Of a DNA stretch of 64,000 nt, positions 1 through 9,517 are shown piece by piece. The notes under the pieces are model-generated. The model saw nothing but the letters and a program-made list of their open reading frames with translations, did no database searches and had not been told where the DNA came from. A program made the position numbers and the translations under genes. Each line of letters starts with the position of its first letter. Positions within the stretch are counted from its first letter, which is position 1. The stretch spans positions 1 through 64,000 of the forward strand of contig CALLPC010000005.1 in the NCBI GenBank assembly GCA_938015525.1, written 5' to 3'. This DNA comes from an uncultured Dehalococcoidia bacterium (GTDB lineage Bacteria > Chloroflexota > Dehalococcoidia > Tepidiformales > Tepidiformaceae).

Positions 1-395
1 GGGTACGCCCTCACCGTCGAGCTCGTCACCATCGCCCCGCGCCGCATCGCCGAAACGCGCCGGGACGCCGACCACCGGCAGGGCGTCTTCCTCACCCTTG
101 CCGGGACGATGACCCGGTGGCGTGGACGCTCGAACGGGACCGGCCCCAACCCGAACCGCCCCGCGTCCCGCGCGTCCTGGTGTGGGCCTCCGTCCCCTTC
201 CCCGGACTCCCGGGGCTGCCCTCGGGTGGCGTCACCCGGGACGACCGCAGGCTTCCAACCCTCCGCGACCGGGCAGCCATCGGCGCGCGGGTTCGCCCCA
301 TCGGAAGCCGTGCGCCCTCCCGGGCCGGCGTCAGCCTGGCAGCTCAGCCGGCTCCCGGCCCCGCCTTCGCAGGCACAACCGCCCTACCGGGAACG

Positions 396-421
396 AAAAG
401 GCCCGGCGGATGCGCCGGGCC
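396..421 (-). terminator. Rho-independent terminator downstream of tRNA-Ser
   Basis: GGCCCGGCG-gatg-CGCCGGGCC hairpin followed on the minus strand by a T run (aaaa at 396-399 on the plus strand). Confidence 0.75.
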
Positions 422-436
422 CGTCCAGTCATCTCC

Positions 437-524
437 TGGCGGAGAGGGGGAGATTCGAACTCCCGGTGGGTTGCCCCACACCGCTTTTCGAGAGCGGCAC
501 CATAAACCACTCGGACACCTCTCC
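437..524 (-). tRNA. tRNA-Ser(CGA), CCA end encoded
   Basis: Reverse complement ggagaggtgtccgagtggtttatggtgccgctCTCGAAAagcggtgtggggcaacccaccgggagTTCGAATctccccctctccgCCA: 7-bp acceptor, long variable arm, T-loop, anticodon CGA. Confidence 0.93.
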
Positions 525-649
525 ACCCCTGAGTCTACCAGCACCGCCCCGTTTCGAGGTATCCGTCCCTCTCGCACCACCGCGCCGGCTGCGGCCGGCC
601 GCACCCGCTCCGCTTCCCCACCTCCTGGCGGAACGGTTCCTCGCCGTCC

Positions 650-1003
650 TCAGTTCAGCCGGAACGTGTCCTCGTCTTCCTCGTCGTCGTCCAGCTCGTT
701 GTCGCTGTACACCCCGGCCGGCGAGCCCCGCCACACCGTCACGATGAAGTCCTCGCGGTACGGGTCGGCCGTCATCACCAGCTGCTCGTCCGTCGCGTCG
801 ATGAGCTGCTGGATGCGGTCTTCGTTCGCGTCTGCCGTGGTGCAGAGCGTCGCGTAGACGTTCGTGCCCTGGTAGTGGAGGTCCACCCGGCCGACGATGC
901 TCCCGTCTTCGAAGATCGTGTACGACTCCGAGTGCGGAGTCCGGCATTCCCGTTCGAACGTGATCACAGCGGTCGCACCTGCCCTCTGCCGATGATGGTC
1001 CAC
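650..1003 (-). CDS. hypothetical protein with acidic C-terminus (DDDEEDEDT); true start probably internal near 966
   Basis: ORF directly downstream of proA with consistent codon bias. Confidence 0.5.
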   Translation of the reverse strand: MDHHRQRAGATAVITFERECRTPHSESYTIFEDGSIVGRVDLHYQGTNVYATLCTTADANEDRIQQLIDATDEQLVMTADPYREDFIVTVWRGSPAGVYSDNELDDDEEDEDTFRLN

Positions 1004-2235
1004 TTATAGCTGGTCAGCTCGCGGAGCCCCATGGGCCCGCGCGCATGCATCTTCTGCGTCGAAATCCCGACCTCCGCGCCGAGCCCGAACTGCGCCCCGT
1101 CCGTGAACTGCGTGCTGGCGTTCACGTACACCGCGGCCGAATCCACCAGGTCGAGGAACTCCAGCGCCCGGCTATAGCTCTCCGTCAGGATCGCATCGCT
1201 GTGGTGGCTGCCGTACCGCTCGATGTGGTCGACCGCTTCCTCCATCGTGTCGACGATGCGAACGCCGACGCGCAGGGCGAGGTGCTCCGTCCGCCAGGTC
1301 GCCTCGGTCGCCTGCTCCAGCGGCGCGCCCGTGTCCTGGAGCAGCCCGTACGCCGATTCGTCGGCGATGAACGTCACCTTCGAGCCCCACCGCGCTGCCA
1401 TCCGCCGCAGGAACGGCTCCGCAATCGCCCGGTGCACCAGCAGGGTATCGACCGCGTTGCAGATGCTGTACCGGCGCGTCTTGGCGTTGTCCACCACCCG
1501 CTCTGCCAGGTCCAGGTCCGCAAATTCATCGACGTACACCTGGACCACCGCATCGCCGTGGGCGATGACGGGCATCGTCGCTTTCCGGCGCACGTAGTCG
1601 ATCAGCTGCGAACCGCCCCGCGGCACGACGACATCGACCAGGTCGTTCATCTCGAGGAGCTCATCGACCAGCGCCCGGTCCGGGTCGCTGAGCACCTGGA
1701 CGGCATCTGCCGGCACGGCCGTCGCTGCGAGGGCCCGCTCGACCAGCTCCCCGAGGGCGGCGTTGCTGTGCCGCGCTTCTTTCCCCCCGCGCAGGATGGC
1801 AGCGTTCCCGCTCTTCAGCGCGAGGGCCGCGATGTCGACCGTCACGTTTGGCCGCGATTCATAGATGCAGGCCACCACCCCCAGCGGCACCCGGCGCCGC
1901 CCGATCCAGAGCCCGTTGGGGAGCGTCCGCGCATCGAACACCTCCCCGACCGGGTCCGGCAGCGCCATGACGGCCCGGGTATCGCGCGCGATGCCGCGCA
2001 GCCGCTCCGGCGTCAGCGTGAGCCGTTCGACGAACGCGTCCTCGAGCCCGGCGTCCTTCGCTGCCGCGAGGTCGCGCGCGTTCGCGTCCAGCACGGCCGC
2101 CTGTTCCTCCTCGAGCAGCGCGGCGATCCGCTCGAGCGCGGCGTTCTTCTCGGCCGTCGAAAGCCGGCCGAGCACCCGCGCAGCCGCTCGTGCCGCCGCG
2201 GCCCGTTCGCGCAAAAACGAAACCGTCGATGTCAT
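964..2235 (-). CDS. proA: glutamate-5-semialdehyde dehydrogenase (gamma-glutamyl phosphate reductase)
   Basis: 423 aa; VPLGVVACIYESRPNVTVD, LKSGNAAILRGGKEA, TRRYSICNAVDTLLVH motifs. Confidence 0.95.
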   Translation of the reverse strand: MTSTVSFLRERAAAARAAARVLGRLSTAEKNAALERIAALLEEEQAAVLDANARDLAAAKDAGLEDAFVERLTLTPERLRGIARDTRAVMALPDPVGEVFDARTLPNGLWIGRRRVPLGVVACIYESRPNVTVDIAALALKSGNAAILRGGKEARHSNAALGELVERALAATAVPADAVQVLSDPDRALVDELLEMNDLVDVVVPRGGSQLIDYVRRKATMPVIAHGDAVVQVYVDEFADLDLAERVVDNAKTRRYSICNAVDTLLVHRAIAEPFLRRMAARWGSKVTFIADESAYGLLQDTGAPLEQATEATWRTEHLALRVGVRIVDTMEEAVDHIERYGSHHSDAILTESYSRALEFLDLVDSAAVYVNASTQFTDGAQFGLGAEVGISTQKMHARGPMGLRELTSYKWTIIGRGQVRPL

Positions 2236-2354
2236 GCGCGCAAGTGTACCAGCCCCGTGCCTGCCAAACTGCCCGCGTTTCTCGCCGCCGGTGCCCCGGT
2301 CGGGGGGCCGGCCGGCCCGTCCCCGCTGATGCGCCGGGGTCGTACACTCCCTCT

Positions 2355-3446
2355 ATGACCAGCGAACCGACCTCTGCCACGACCCACGAACTGCGCGAGA
2401 CCCTCCGCCGCCTCTCCCGCTGGGAAGCCCCGGCCAGCACCGGCATCCTCTCGGTGTACCTTGATTGGCGGCCGCAGGCCACCGGCGAACGCCCGGGCCT
2501 CCGCTCGGGTGAGACGGCCCTCAAGGACCGCCTCCGGGAGATCGAAACCAGCCTCGGCGTCCGCGGCCCTGCCCTGGAATCCTTCCGCGGCGATGCGGAG
2601 CGCGTCCACGCCGCCCTCGCGGAAGTCGACCCGGCGTCCCTCGGCGTCGCCATCTTCTCCTGCTCCGCGGCCGGCCTGTTCGAGCTCGTCCAGGCGCCCG
2701 TCGCCTTCGAGAACCAGGTCGTCTACGACCGCTACGCCCGCCTCTACCAGCTCGCGCGGCTGATCGACGAATTCGAGACGGCCGTCGTCGCCGTGGCCGA
2801 TACCAACACGCTCCGCCTCTTCGTCGTCCGGGGCGAACGGATCCGCGAAGTCCCCGGCAAAGACGAAGACCCGTACGACTACCAGATGCGGTCCACCTCC
2901 GGGATGAACGAGCACCGCTTCCGCCGGCACGTCGAACAGCACCGGCGGGAGTTCGCGGAGGAGGCAGCGAGGCTCATCGAGCAGCTCTGCGAGCGCGAGG
3001 AGGCCACCCGCCTCGTCATCGCCGGCGACGAAACGGCCCTCCACCTCCTCCAGCAGGCCCTCCCCCACCAGCTCACCGCCCGCGTGGCCGAGGGCCGCTT
3101 CCACCTCGATATCCGCACCGGCCTCGAACACGTCCGCCGGACGGTCGAGGAGTTCCTCCTCCAGACGGAGGACGACCAGTCGCAGGAGACGGCCGACATC
3201 CTCGTCGGCGAAATCGAGGAGGGTGACCTCGGCGTGGGCGGGTTCGACCGCACCCGGGCGGCGCTCGAAGCCGGCGCCGCGGACGTCGTCGTCATCGACG
3301 ACGCTTTCGAGCCGGCCGAGGCGCGCGATGAACTCACCCGGCTGGCGGCGCGGACCGGCGCCCGGGTCGAGGTCGTGCGCGACCATGCCGGGCTCCGGGC
3401 CCACGGGGGCGTCGGCGCCATCCTGCGCTACCGGCTCACCTCGTAG
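2355..3446 (+). CDS. bacterial eRF1/Vms1-like (baeRF) domain protein
   Basis: ILSVYLDWRP N-terminus, eRF1-like domain 1/2 organisation, C-terminal DVVVIDD/GVGAILRYRL resembling the eRF1 domain 3 Rossmann-like fold. Confidence 0.6.
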   Translation: MTSEPTSATTHELRETLRRLSRWEAPASTGILSVYLDWRPQATGERPGLRSGETALKDRLREIETSLGVRGPALESFRGDAERVHAALAEVDPASLGVAIFSCSAAGLFELVQAPVAFENQVVYDRYARLYQLARLIDEFETAVVAVADTNTLRLFVVRGERIREVPGKDEDPYDYQMRSTSGMNEHRFRRHVEQHRREFAEEAARLIEQLCEREEATRLVIAGDETALHLLQQALPHQLTARVAEGRFHLDIRTGLEHVRRTVEEFLLQTEDDQSQETADILVGEIEEGDLGVGGFDRTRAALEAGAADVVVIDDAFEPAEARDELTRLAARTGARVEVVRDHAGLRAHGGVGAILRYRLTS

Positions 3447-3464
3447 GGACGGGGGCGGAGGGCC

Positions 3465-4805
3465 TCAGGCCGCGAACGCGCCCAGGGCCCGGCGCACCTC
3501 GGCGGCGCCGCCGTCGATGAACGGCCGGGCGGCCACCCCGAGCCGCTCGAGGTAGCTCGCCGCCATCGCCGCCCGCTGGCCGCTCGCGCAGGTCACCAGC
3601 ACCGGCCCCTGGACGTCCTTCGCCCACTCGGCGATCGCGTCGAACGGGAGCGCCCGCGCACCGGGCACCGGCTCGTCCCGCAGCTCCTGCGCGAAGCGGA
3701 CGTCGAGGACGGGCGCCCGGCCGAGCCGCAGTGCCTCGGCCACCTCCTCCGCGCTCACCGGTTCCGCCCGGGCCGCCAGGGGGAGTTCCGCGGCGGGCGC
3801 CCACCCGACCACGTGCTCGTAGCCGATCCGGAAGAGGTCGACCGTCACACGCTCGGCCTGGAGCCCGTCGTAGGTGACGAGCGCGACCGGGGCATCGAAC
3901 GGGATCAGCCAGCCCACGTAGGCCAGCATCGAGCCGCTCTCCTCGATCTCGAGCGAGCCGGGCAGGTGCCCTGCGGCGTAGGCCTCCCGCCGCCGGACGT
4001 CCACCACCCAGGTCGACCGGTCGAGCCCGAGGATCTCGCCCTCCGCCAGGCGTCGGGGGCGCGGCGGTTCGCCGTACACCTTCGGCCCGCGCCGGTTGAT
4101 CGGGGCCATGTACTGGTAGTACCCGGGAATCGGCATCTCGACCGCCAGGTGGAGGGCGCGGAACTCCTCGTACGTTTTCGCTGCCAGGGCCGGGTTCCGG
4201 AGCAGCTCCGTCGCCATCGGGCCGCACCGCCCGAGGTCCGTCCCCGTCGCGCTGCAGAAGGAGCCCGCCCCGTGGGTGGGGAGGACGTCGGCGCTGGCCG
4301 GCACCAGCTCCCGGAGCTTCTGGGCCGTCTCCCACTGGAGCCGGGTGAGCGTCTCCGTATGGTCCGGCCCGAGGAGGTCCGTCCGCCCGGCCGCGGCCAT
4401 CAGCAGCGCCCCGCCGGTGAACGCTCCCCGGACCTCGCCCGAGGGCGTCATGCCCAGGTAGGCGACGTGCTCGTACGTATGCCCGGGTGCGGCCGTCACG
4501 AGCAGCGTCGCATCGCCGACCCTCACCGTGTCCCCGTCCTCCACCGGGCGGTGCGGGAACTCGAGCTTCCCGGCCGCCGGCGCGACGACCTCCGCGCCCA
4601 GCGCCGCCAGCTCCCGCCCGCCCGAGACGTAGTCGTTGTGCACGTGGGTTTCGACCACGTACCGGATCTCCGCCCCGTGCTCCCGTGCGGCTTTCACGTA
4701 CGGCCGGATGTCCCGCTGCGGGTCGACCACCGCCGCCTCGCGCCCCGACACGACGAGGTACGACGCATCGCCGAGCGCCTCTGCCACGAACTGGATCGTT
4801 TTCAT
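3465..4805 (-). CDS. MBL-fold hydrolase fused to rhodanese domains (persulfide dioxygenase/sulfurtransferase-like)
   Basis: ETHVHNDYVSGG and APGHTYEHVAYLG metal-site motifs; C-terminal rhodanese-like VLVTCASGQRAAMAASYL. Confidence 0.88.
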   Translation of the reverse strand: MKTIQFVAEALGDASYLVVSGREAAVVDPQRDIRPYVKAAREHGAEIRYVVETHVHNDYVSGGRELAALGAEVVAPAAGKLEFPHRPVEDGDTVRVGDATLLVTAAPGHTYEHVAYLGMTPSGEVRGAFTGGALLMAAAGRTDLLGPDHTETLTRLQWETAQKLRELVPASADVLPTHGAGSFCSATGTDLGRCGPMATELLRNPALAAKTYEEFRALHLAVEMPIPGYYQYMAPINRRGPKVYGEPPRPRRLAEGEILGLDRSTWVVDVRRREAYAAGHLPGSLEIEESGSMLAYVGWLIPFDAPVALVTYDGLQAERVTVDLFRIGYEHVVGWAPAAELPLAARAEPVSAEEVAEALRLGRAPVLDVRFAQELRDEPVPGARALPFDAIAEWAKDVQGPVLVTCASGQRAAMAASYLERLGVAARPFIDGGAAEVRRALGAFAA

Positions 4806-5146
4806 TGCTGCCCTCCTCGCTGCAGTCCCACGAGTGCTGCCTGCTGCTCGGCCTGCCGCCGGATGCCGGCGCACACCAGGCCGCACAGCTCGGCCACGCC
4901 CGGGTCTGTGACCCGGTAGTAGGCCATCGTCCCTTCTGCACGCCGCCCAACGACCCGCGCCCCGAGGAGCAGCCGGAGATGCTTGCTCACGTTCGCCTGC
5001 GAACACCCCGTCGCCGCCGCGATCTCCCCGACGGACGCCTCCCCCCGCTGCAGCAGGAAACGGAGGATGCGCAGCCGGGAAACGTCCCCCAGGAGGCGGA
5101 ACCGCTCCGCCACGTCATCGAGCAGGGCGTCGGGCAGGTCGTGCAC
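4802..5146 (-). CDS. ArsR/SmtB-family transcriptional regulator
   Basis: FRLLGDVSRLRILRFLLQRGEASVGEIAAATGCSQANVSKHLRLL wHTH; 4-nt overlap with the MBL-rhodanese start. Confidence 0.9.
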   Translation of the reverse strand: MHDLPDALLDDVAERFRLLGDVSRLRILRFLLQRGEASVGEIAAATGCSQANVSKHLRLLLGARVVGRRAEGTMAYYRVTDPGVAELCGLVCAGIRRQAEQQAALVGLQRGGQQ

Positions 5147-5240
5147 GAGGATGACTGTATAACCGAATACTCATGAACGCAAGTATTGCAGCCGGGACCC
5201 CGCTCCGCGACGATCGGCCAACCCCACCAGGAGTGCCCAC

Positions 5241-6071
5241 GTGTCCGATCTCCTGCTCGAACGCCGCGACGGCGTCGCGCTCGTCACCCTCAACCGCCCG
5301 GAGACGCTGAATGCGATGGGCGGCGAGCTCGTCCCCCGCCTCGCCGAGGCGCTCGCCGCCGTCGAGGCCGACCCCGGGGTCCGGTGCGTCGCCATCACGG
5401 GCGCCGGCCGCGCCTTCTGCGCCGGCGGCGATATCCGCGGCATGCAGGAGCGGAACGACCGCATGGCTGCGGCCGCCGCGGCCGAGGGCCCCGGCGCCGT
5501 CATCGCCGAGCTCGACCGCCTCGTCGCCGAGCTGCGTGACCGTCACCGGGCCATCACCCTGCGCATCCACACGATGCCGAAACCGGTCGTCGCCCTCGTG
5601 AACGGCCCCGCCGTCGGTGCCGGGTTCAGCATCGCCCTCGCCTGCGACATCCGCCTCGCCTCCGACCGCGCCCGCTTCGGGGCTGCCTTCCGCAACGTCG
5701 GCCTCCCCGGCGATTTTGGCGGCTCCTACTTCCTCCCGCGCCTTTGCGGGGCGGGTGTCGCCCGCGAGCTCTACTTCACTGCCGAGGTCTTCGACGCCGC
5801 CCGGGCCCTCGAGCTCCGGATCGTCAACCGGGTCATCCCCCACGATGAGCTGCTGACCGAAGGGCTGGCCTTCTGCGCACGGCTCGCCCAGGGGCCAACG
5901 GCAGCCTACGCCCGCATGAAGGCGAACCTGCACTTCGCTGAGACGGCCACGCTCGAGCAGCTGCTCGACCACGAGGCGCTCCACATGCGCCTCGCCGGCT
6001 TCTCGTTCGACTCGCGCGAGGCCGTCGCCGCCTTCCTCGAAAAGCGCGAGCCCCGGTTCACGGGCCGGTAA
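5241..6071 (+). CDS. enoyl-CoA hydratase/isomerase family protein
   Basis: VTLNRPETLNAM, AITGAGRAFCAGGDI, NGPAVGAGFSIALACDIRLAS. Confidence 0.92.
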   Translation: MSDLLLERRDGVALVTLNRPETLNAMGGELVPRLAEALAAVEADPGVRCVAITGAGRAFCAGGDIRGMQERNDRMAAAAAAEGPGAVIAELDRLVAELRDRHRAITLRIHTMPKPVVALVNGPAVGAGFSIALACDIRLASDRARFGAAFRNVGLPGDFGGSYFLPRLCGAGVARELYFTAEVFDAARALELRIVNRVIPHDELLTEGLAFCARLAQGPTAAYARMKANLHFAETATLEQLLDHEALHMRLAGFSFDSREAVAAFLEKREPRFTGR

Positions 6072-6228
6072 TCCCCTCCTCCCCCGCGCTCACCCCCGCG
6101 AAGGCAGCGCCGCACGGCGGGCCCATCCCGCGCGGGGGCAAGCGTTTGCCCGAGCCGCCCCCGGCTTCCGCGCCCTCTGCTACAGTTCCCCCCGCCAGAT
6201 TCTTCGCCGCGCACGAAAGGACACTCCC

Positions 6229-7059
6229 ATGCAGCCCCTCGAAGGGAAGACCGCCATCGTCACCGGCGGCGCCCGCGGGATCGGTGCCGGAATCGCCGCC
6301 GTCCTCGCGCGCCAGGGCGCCCGCGTCGCCATCCTCGACCTCGACGGCGACCAGGCGGCCGTCACCGCCGCCGCCCTCCCCACCCCAGGCCTCGGCCTCG
6401 CCTGCGACGTCATCGTCGAGGACCAGGTCCGCGATGCTGTCCGCCGGGTCGTCGACGCCTTCGGCGGGCTCGACATCCTCGTGAACAACGCCGGGGCCGG
6501 CCGCGGCCCGGTCGACCCTGCCGCCCTCCCCGGGGGCGCCGCCCTCGCCGGCGGAAGCCTGGAGGAGATGCCGTCCGGGGCGTGGGACGAGCAGCTCGCG
6601 CAGAACCTCCGCAGCACCTTCCTCGGCACGAAGGCCGCCCTCCCCTTCCTGAAGGAGCGCGGGGGCGGCGCCATCATCAACATCGCGAGCATCGCCGGCC
6701 TCCAGGCCGCCCCCACGCTCCCGGCCTACGCCGCCGCGAAAGCTGGCGTCATCTCGTTCACCCGCACCTGCGCCCTCGCATACGCGCCCTTCGACATCCG
6801 CGTCAATGCCATCTGCCCCGGCTTCCTCTGGACCCGCGCCTGGGAAGGGCTCGCCGCCGCCATGAAGCGCACCGTCCCCCGCTACGCCGACCTCACGCCG
6901 CGCGAAATCTTCCTCGACGTCGTCAGGGCCGGCGTGCCCCTCGGCCGCGAGCAGACCCCGGAGGACATCGGTGAGCTCGCCGCCTTCCTCGCCAGCCCGG
7001 CCGCCCGCAACATCACCGGCCAGGCGATCAGCGTCGATGGCGGCATCACCCTCCGCTAG
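6229..7059 (+). CDS. SDR-family oxidoreductase
   Basis: TGGARGIG cofactor motif, NNAG, YAAAKAG catalytic motif, C-terminal GQAISVDGGITLR. Confidence 0.93.
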   Translation: MQPLEGKTAIVTGGARGIGAGIAAVLARQGARVAILDLDGDQAAVTAAALPTPGLGLACDVIVEDQVRDAVRRVVDAFGGLDILVNNAGAGRGPVDPAALPGGAALAGGSLEEMPSGAWDEQLAQNLRSTFLGTKAALPFLKERGGGAIINIASIAGLQAAPTLPAYAAAKAGVISFTRTCALAYAPFDIRVNAICPGFLWTRAWEGLAAAMKRTVPRYADLTPREIFLDVVRAGVPLGREQTPEDIGELAAFLASPAARNITGQAISVDGGITLR

Positions 7060-7091
7060 CCCGTGCCGCCGTCCGCGGCCCGGCCGCTGCC

Positions 7092-7838
7092 CTACCGCTC
7101 CGCTACGACGTTCGGAACGAACGCCCGGCGCGGGAGCCCGCCGCCCGTCACCGGCTGCACGGGAACGGACGGGGTCGCCGTCGGCAGCATCGTCGGGGTC
7201 GCCGGCGGAGGCGGCGCGGGCGTGGCCGTCCCGCCCGGCTGGCTCGTCGGCGTCGCGGTCCGCGTCGGCGAGGGGGTCGGGGTCGCCGTCGGCGGAGCCG
7301 TCCCGTCCCACGGCTGGCCCGAGTCGTCCACCGTGCCGAAGTTGAGCGTCCAGAACGAGCCCGCCTTCCCGATGCCGATGACCGCGTAGAGCGGGTTCAG
7401 GATGTTGGCGTTGTGCCCGGGCGATTGTTTCCAGGCCGCGAGCACGCTGGAAGGCGAACCGTACCCCCACGCCAGGTTCTCTCCCGCGCCGCCCGGGTAG
7501 CCGCAGTCGGCCGCGCGCTGGTTCGGCATCCGGCCGAGGCTGTCCTGGTGCGGCGGGCTGGTGATGAACCCGCCCATCCGCTGGCCGTCCTCCGACATCC
7601 AGGCCGCCGCCCGCGAGAGGTTCGGCGACGGCTTCAGCGGCGCCACCCCCTGCTGAGCCCGGTACTCGTTGATGAGCCGCAGCAGCTCCTGCTCGGCCGC
7701 ATCCAGCGCCTGCGTCGAAGTCGAGCAGTTCGTCAGCGCGAGCGCCGGGGCCGAACCGCCGCCGAGGTTCGCGATGAAGACTGCCCCGGCGAGCAGCAGC
7801 GGCCCGGCCGCCGCGAACATGAATCGTCGCATCCTCAC
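7092..7838 (-). CDS. secreted CAP (SCP/PR-1) domain protein with Pro/Thr-rich C-terminal linker
   Basis: Signal peptide; LINEYRAQQGVAPLKPSPNLSRAA, GENLAWGY, WKQSPGHNANIL; PTATPTPSPTRTATPT tail. Confidence 0.88.
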   Translation of the reverse strand: MRMRRFMFAAAGPLLLAGAVFIANLGGGSAPALALTNCSTSTQALDAAEQELLRLINEYRAQQGVAPLKPSPNLSRAAAWMSEDGQRMGGFITSPPHQDSLGRMPNQRAADCGYPGGAGENLAWGYGSPSSVLAAWKQSPGHNANILNPLYAVIGIGKAGSFWTLNFGTVDDSGQPWDGTAPPTATPTPSPTRTATPTSQPGGTATPAPPPPATPTMLPTATPSVPVQPVTGGGLPRRAFVPNVVAER

Positions 7839-8062
7839 CCCCGGCCGGCGGGGACGCCGGCGTCATCGCGGAGTCGTCTCCACCCTAGCGCCGGCCCGGG
7901 AAACGAGGAACTCCCCGTGCGCCGCCCTTCGTACGCTTTACCGACAATTTACCGCCGTTCGAACCGCCCCGCCCCGCCGCATCGGCACCCTCCGCTGTTC
8001 GCACTCCTGCGAATAACCGCCTCCACTATTCTCAGTAGCGGCCGTTTCTGCAAATACCGCCG

Positions 8063-8845
8063 CTAGCGCCGCCGCCGCCCGATGCCGGTGGCCGCGAGGA
8101 GTGCGCCGAAGAGGAAGCCCCCGATGTGGGCGAACCACGCCACGCCGCCGCCCGTCGAGGCGGTGTCCACGATCGTCGCGTAGCCCGCGAACAGGTTCTG
8201 CAGGAACCAGAGCCCGATCATCAGGAAGGCCGGCACCGGCAGCGGCAGGAAGATGAGGATGAAGAACGGGATGACCACATGGACCGTCGCGTGCGGGAAC
8301 CAGACCAGGTACGCCCCGAGGACCCCTGCCACCGCCCCGCTCGCCCCGACGACCGGGACCACATTCGTCGGGTCCATCAGCCCCTGGACGAGCGATGCCG
8401 CCACCCCCGCAGCGAGGTAGAAGAGCAGGAAGCCGGCATGCCCGAGGCGGTCTTCGATGTTGTCCGCGAAGACCCAGAGGAACAGCATGTTCCCGAGGAT
8501 GTGGAGCCAGCCCCCGTGGATGAACACCGCCGTGACGATGGCGAAGAGCGCCTCCCACCGCGCGCGGCCCGTCAGCCCGGATTCGCCGCGGACCGTATCG
8601 AAGAACTCCTTCGGCTGGAACCCCCACCGGCAGATGAACTCGTTCAGGTCGTTCGGCGGCGCCCGGAACCCGTAACACACCCCCGCCGTCTGCTCGGTGA
8701 ACCGCTGCACCGCACCGCCCGTCGCCCGCGGCACACTCGCGTCCATCCGCAGCATCGCGAAGAAGACGGCGAAGTTCACCAGCAGGATGGCGTACGTCAC
8801 CCACGGCGTCGAGTGCCGCCGCGTGCTGTCCCCGACCGGGATCAC
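8063..8845 (-). CDS. rhomboid-family intramembrane serine protease
   Basis: FIHGGWLHILGNMLFLWVFADNIED, GASGAVAGVLGAYLVWFP, WFAHIGGFLFG. Confidence 0.93.
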   Translation of the reverse strand: MIPVGDSTRRHSTPWVTYAILLVNFAVFFAMLRMDASVPRATGGAVQRFTEQTAGVCYGFRAPPNDLNEFICRWGFQPKEFFDTVRGESGLTGRARWEALFAIVTAVFIHGGWLHILGNMLFLWVFADNIEDRLGHAGFLLFYLAAGVAASLVQGLMDPTNVVPVVGASGAVAGVLGAYLVWFPHATVHVVIPFFILIFLPLPVPAFLMIGLWFLQNLFAGYATIVDTASTGGGVAWFAHIGGFLFGALLAATGIGRRRR

Positions 8846-9468
8846 GCCAGCCCGTCCAGGTGGGCGGCATCGTTCATCCGGGCGACGACCAGCCGGCCGT
8901 CCCGGGCCTCGACCTCGAAGAGCGTGCAGTGCCCGACCTCGAACCGGAAGACGTGCGTCTCCGGCAGGCCGAGCACGACGGAGAGCATGCAGTTCATCGC
9001 CGTGCCGTGACTGACGACGAGGACCGTTTGCCCGGTGTGCGCAGCGGCGATCTCCTGCAGCGCCGCGAACGTCCGCGCCCGCACGAGCGCCACCGTTTCG
9101 CCGCCCGGCGGCTGCCATGCCGGGTCCTCGGCTTCCAACTGGGCGAACCGGACCGGGTCCAGCCGGCGGATGTCCTCCTCCCGCTCCAGCTCCCACGCGC
9201 CGTAGTGCTTCTCGCGCAGGTCGGCCCGCGGCACCGGCGCAATCCCCCGTTCACCGAGCGCGAGGCGGGCCGTCTCCACCGCCCGGCCCAGGTCTGAGCT
9301 GTAGCAGGCATCGATGCGCACCGCCGCCAGCCGCCTCCCGAGCGCCCGGGCCTGTGCCACCCCGAGCGGGGTCAGCGGCGTCTCACGCTGCCCGCAGAAG
9401 CGCCCTTCCACGTTCGCGACGGTCTGCCCGTGGCGCGTCAGCAGCACCCGCGTCACCCCCTGGGCCAT
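8842..9468 (-). CDS. histidine phosphatase family (phosphoglycerate mutase-like)
   Basis: LLTRHGQTVANVEGRFCG, SDLGRAVETA, VSHGTAMNCML; 4-nt overlap with rhomboid. Confidence 0.92.
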   Translation of the reverse strand: MAQGVTRVLLTRHGQTVANVEGRFCGQRETPLTPLGVAQARALGRRLAAVRIDACYSSDLGRAVETARLALGERGIAPVPRADLREKHYGAWELEREEDIRRLDPVRFAQLEAEDPAWQPPGGETVALVRARTFAALQEIAAAHTGQTVLVVSHGTAMNCMLSVVLGLPETHVFRFEVGHCTLFEVEARDGRLVVARMNDAAHLDGLA

Positions 9469-9517
9469 GCCCGACAGCGTACCCCGTCCACCCCCCCAAC
9501 CTCCAATCTCCAGCCTC

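Noticed and set aside
1-747. Open plus-strand frames at the left edge
   Set aside because: The first ~110 nt look coding in frame 1 (YALTVELVTIAPRRIAETRRDADHRQGVFLTLAG), but the frame then degenerates and runs through tRNA-Ser; possible truncated or frameshifted gene, not supportable as a CDS from this window.
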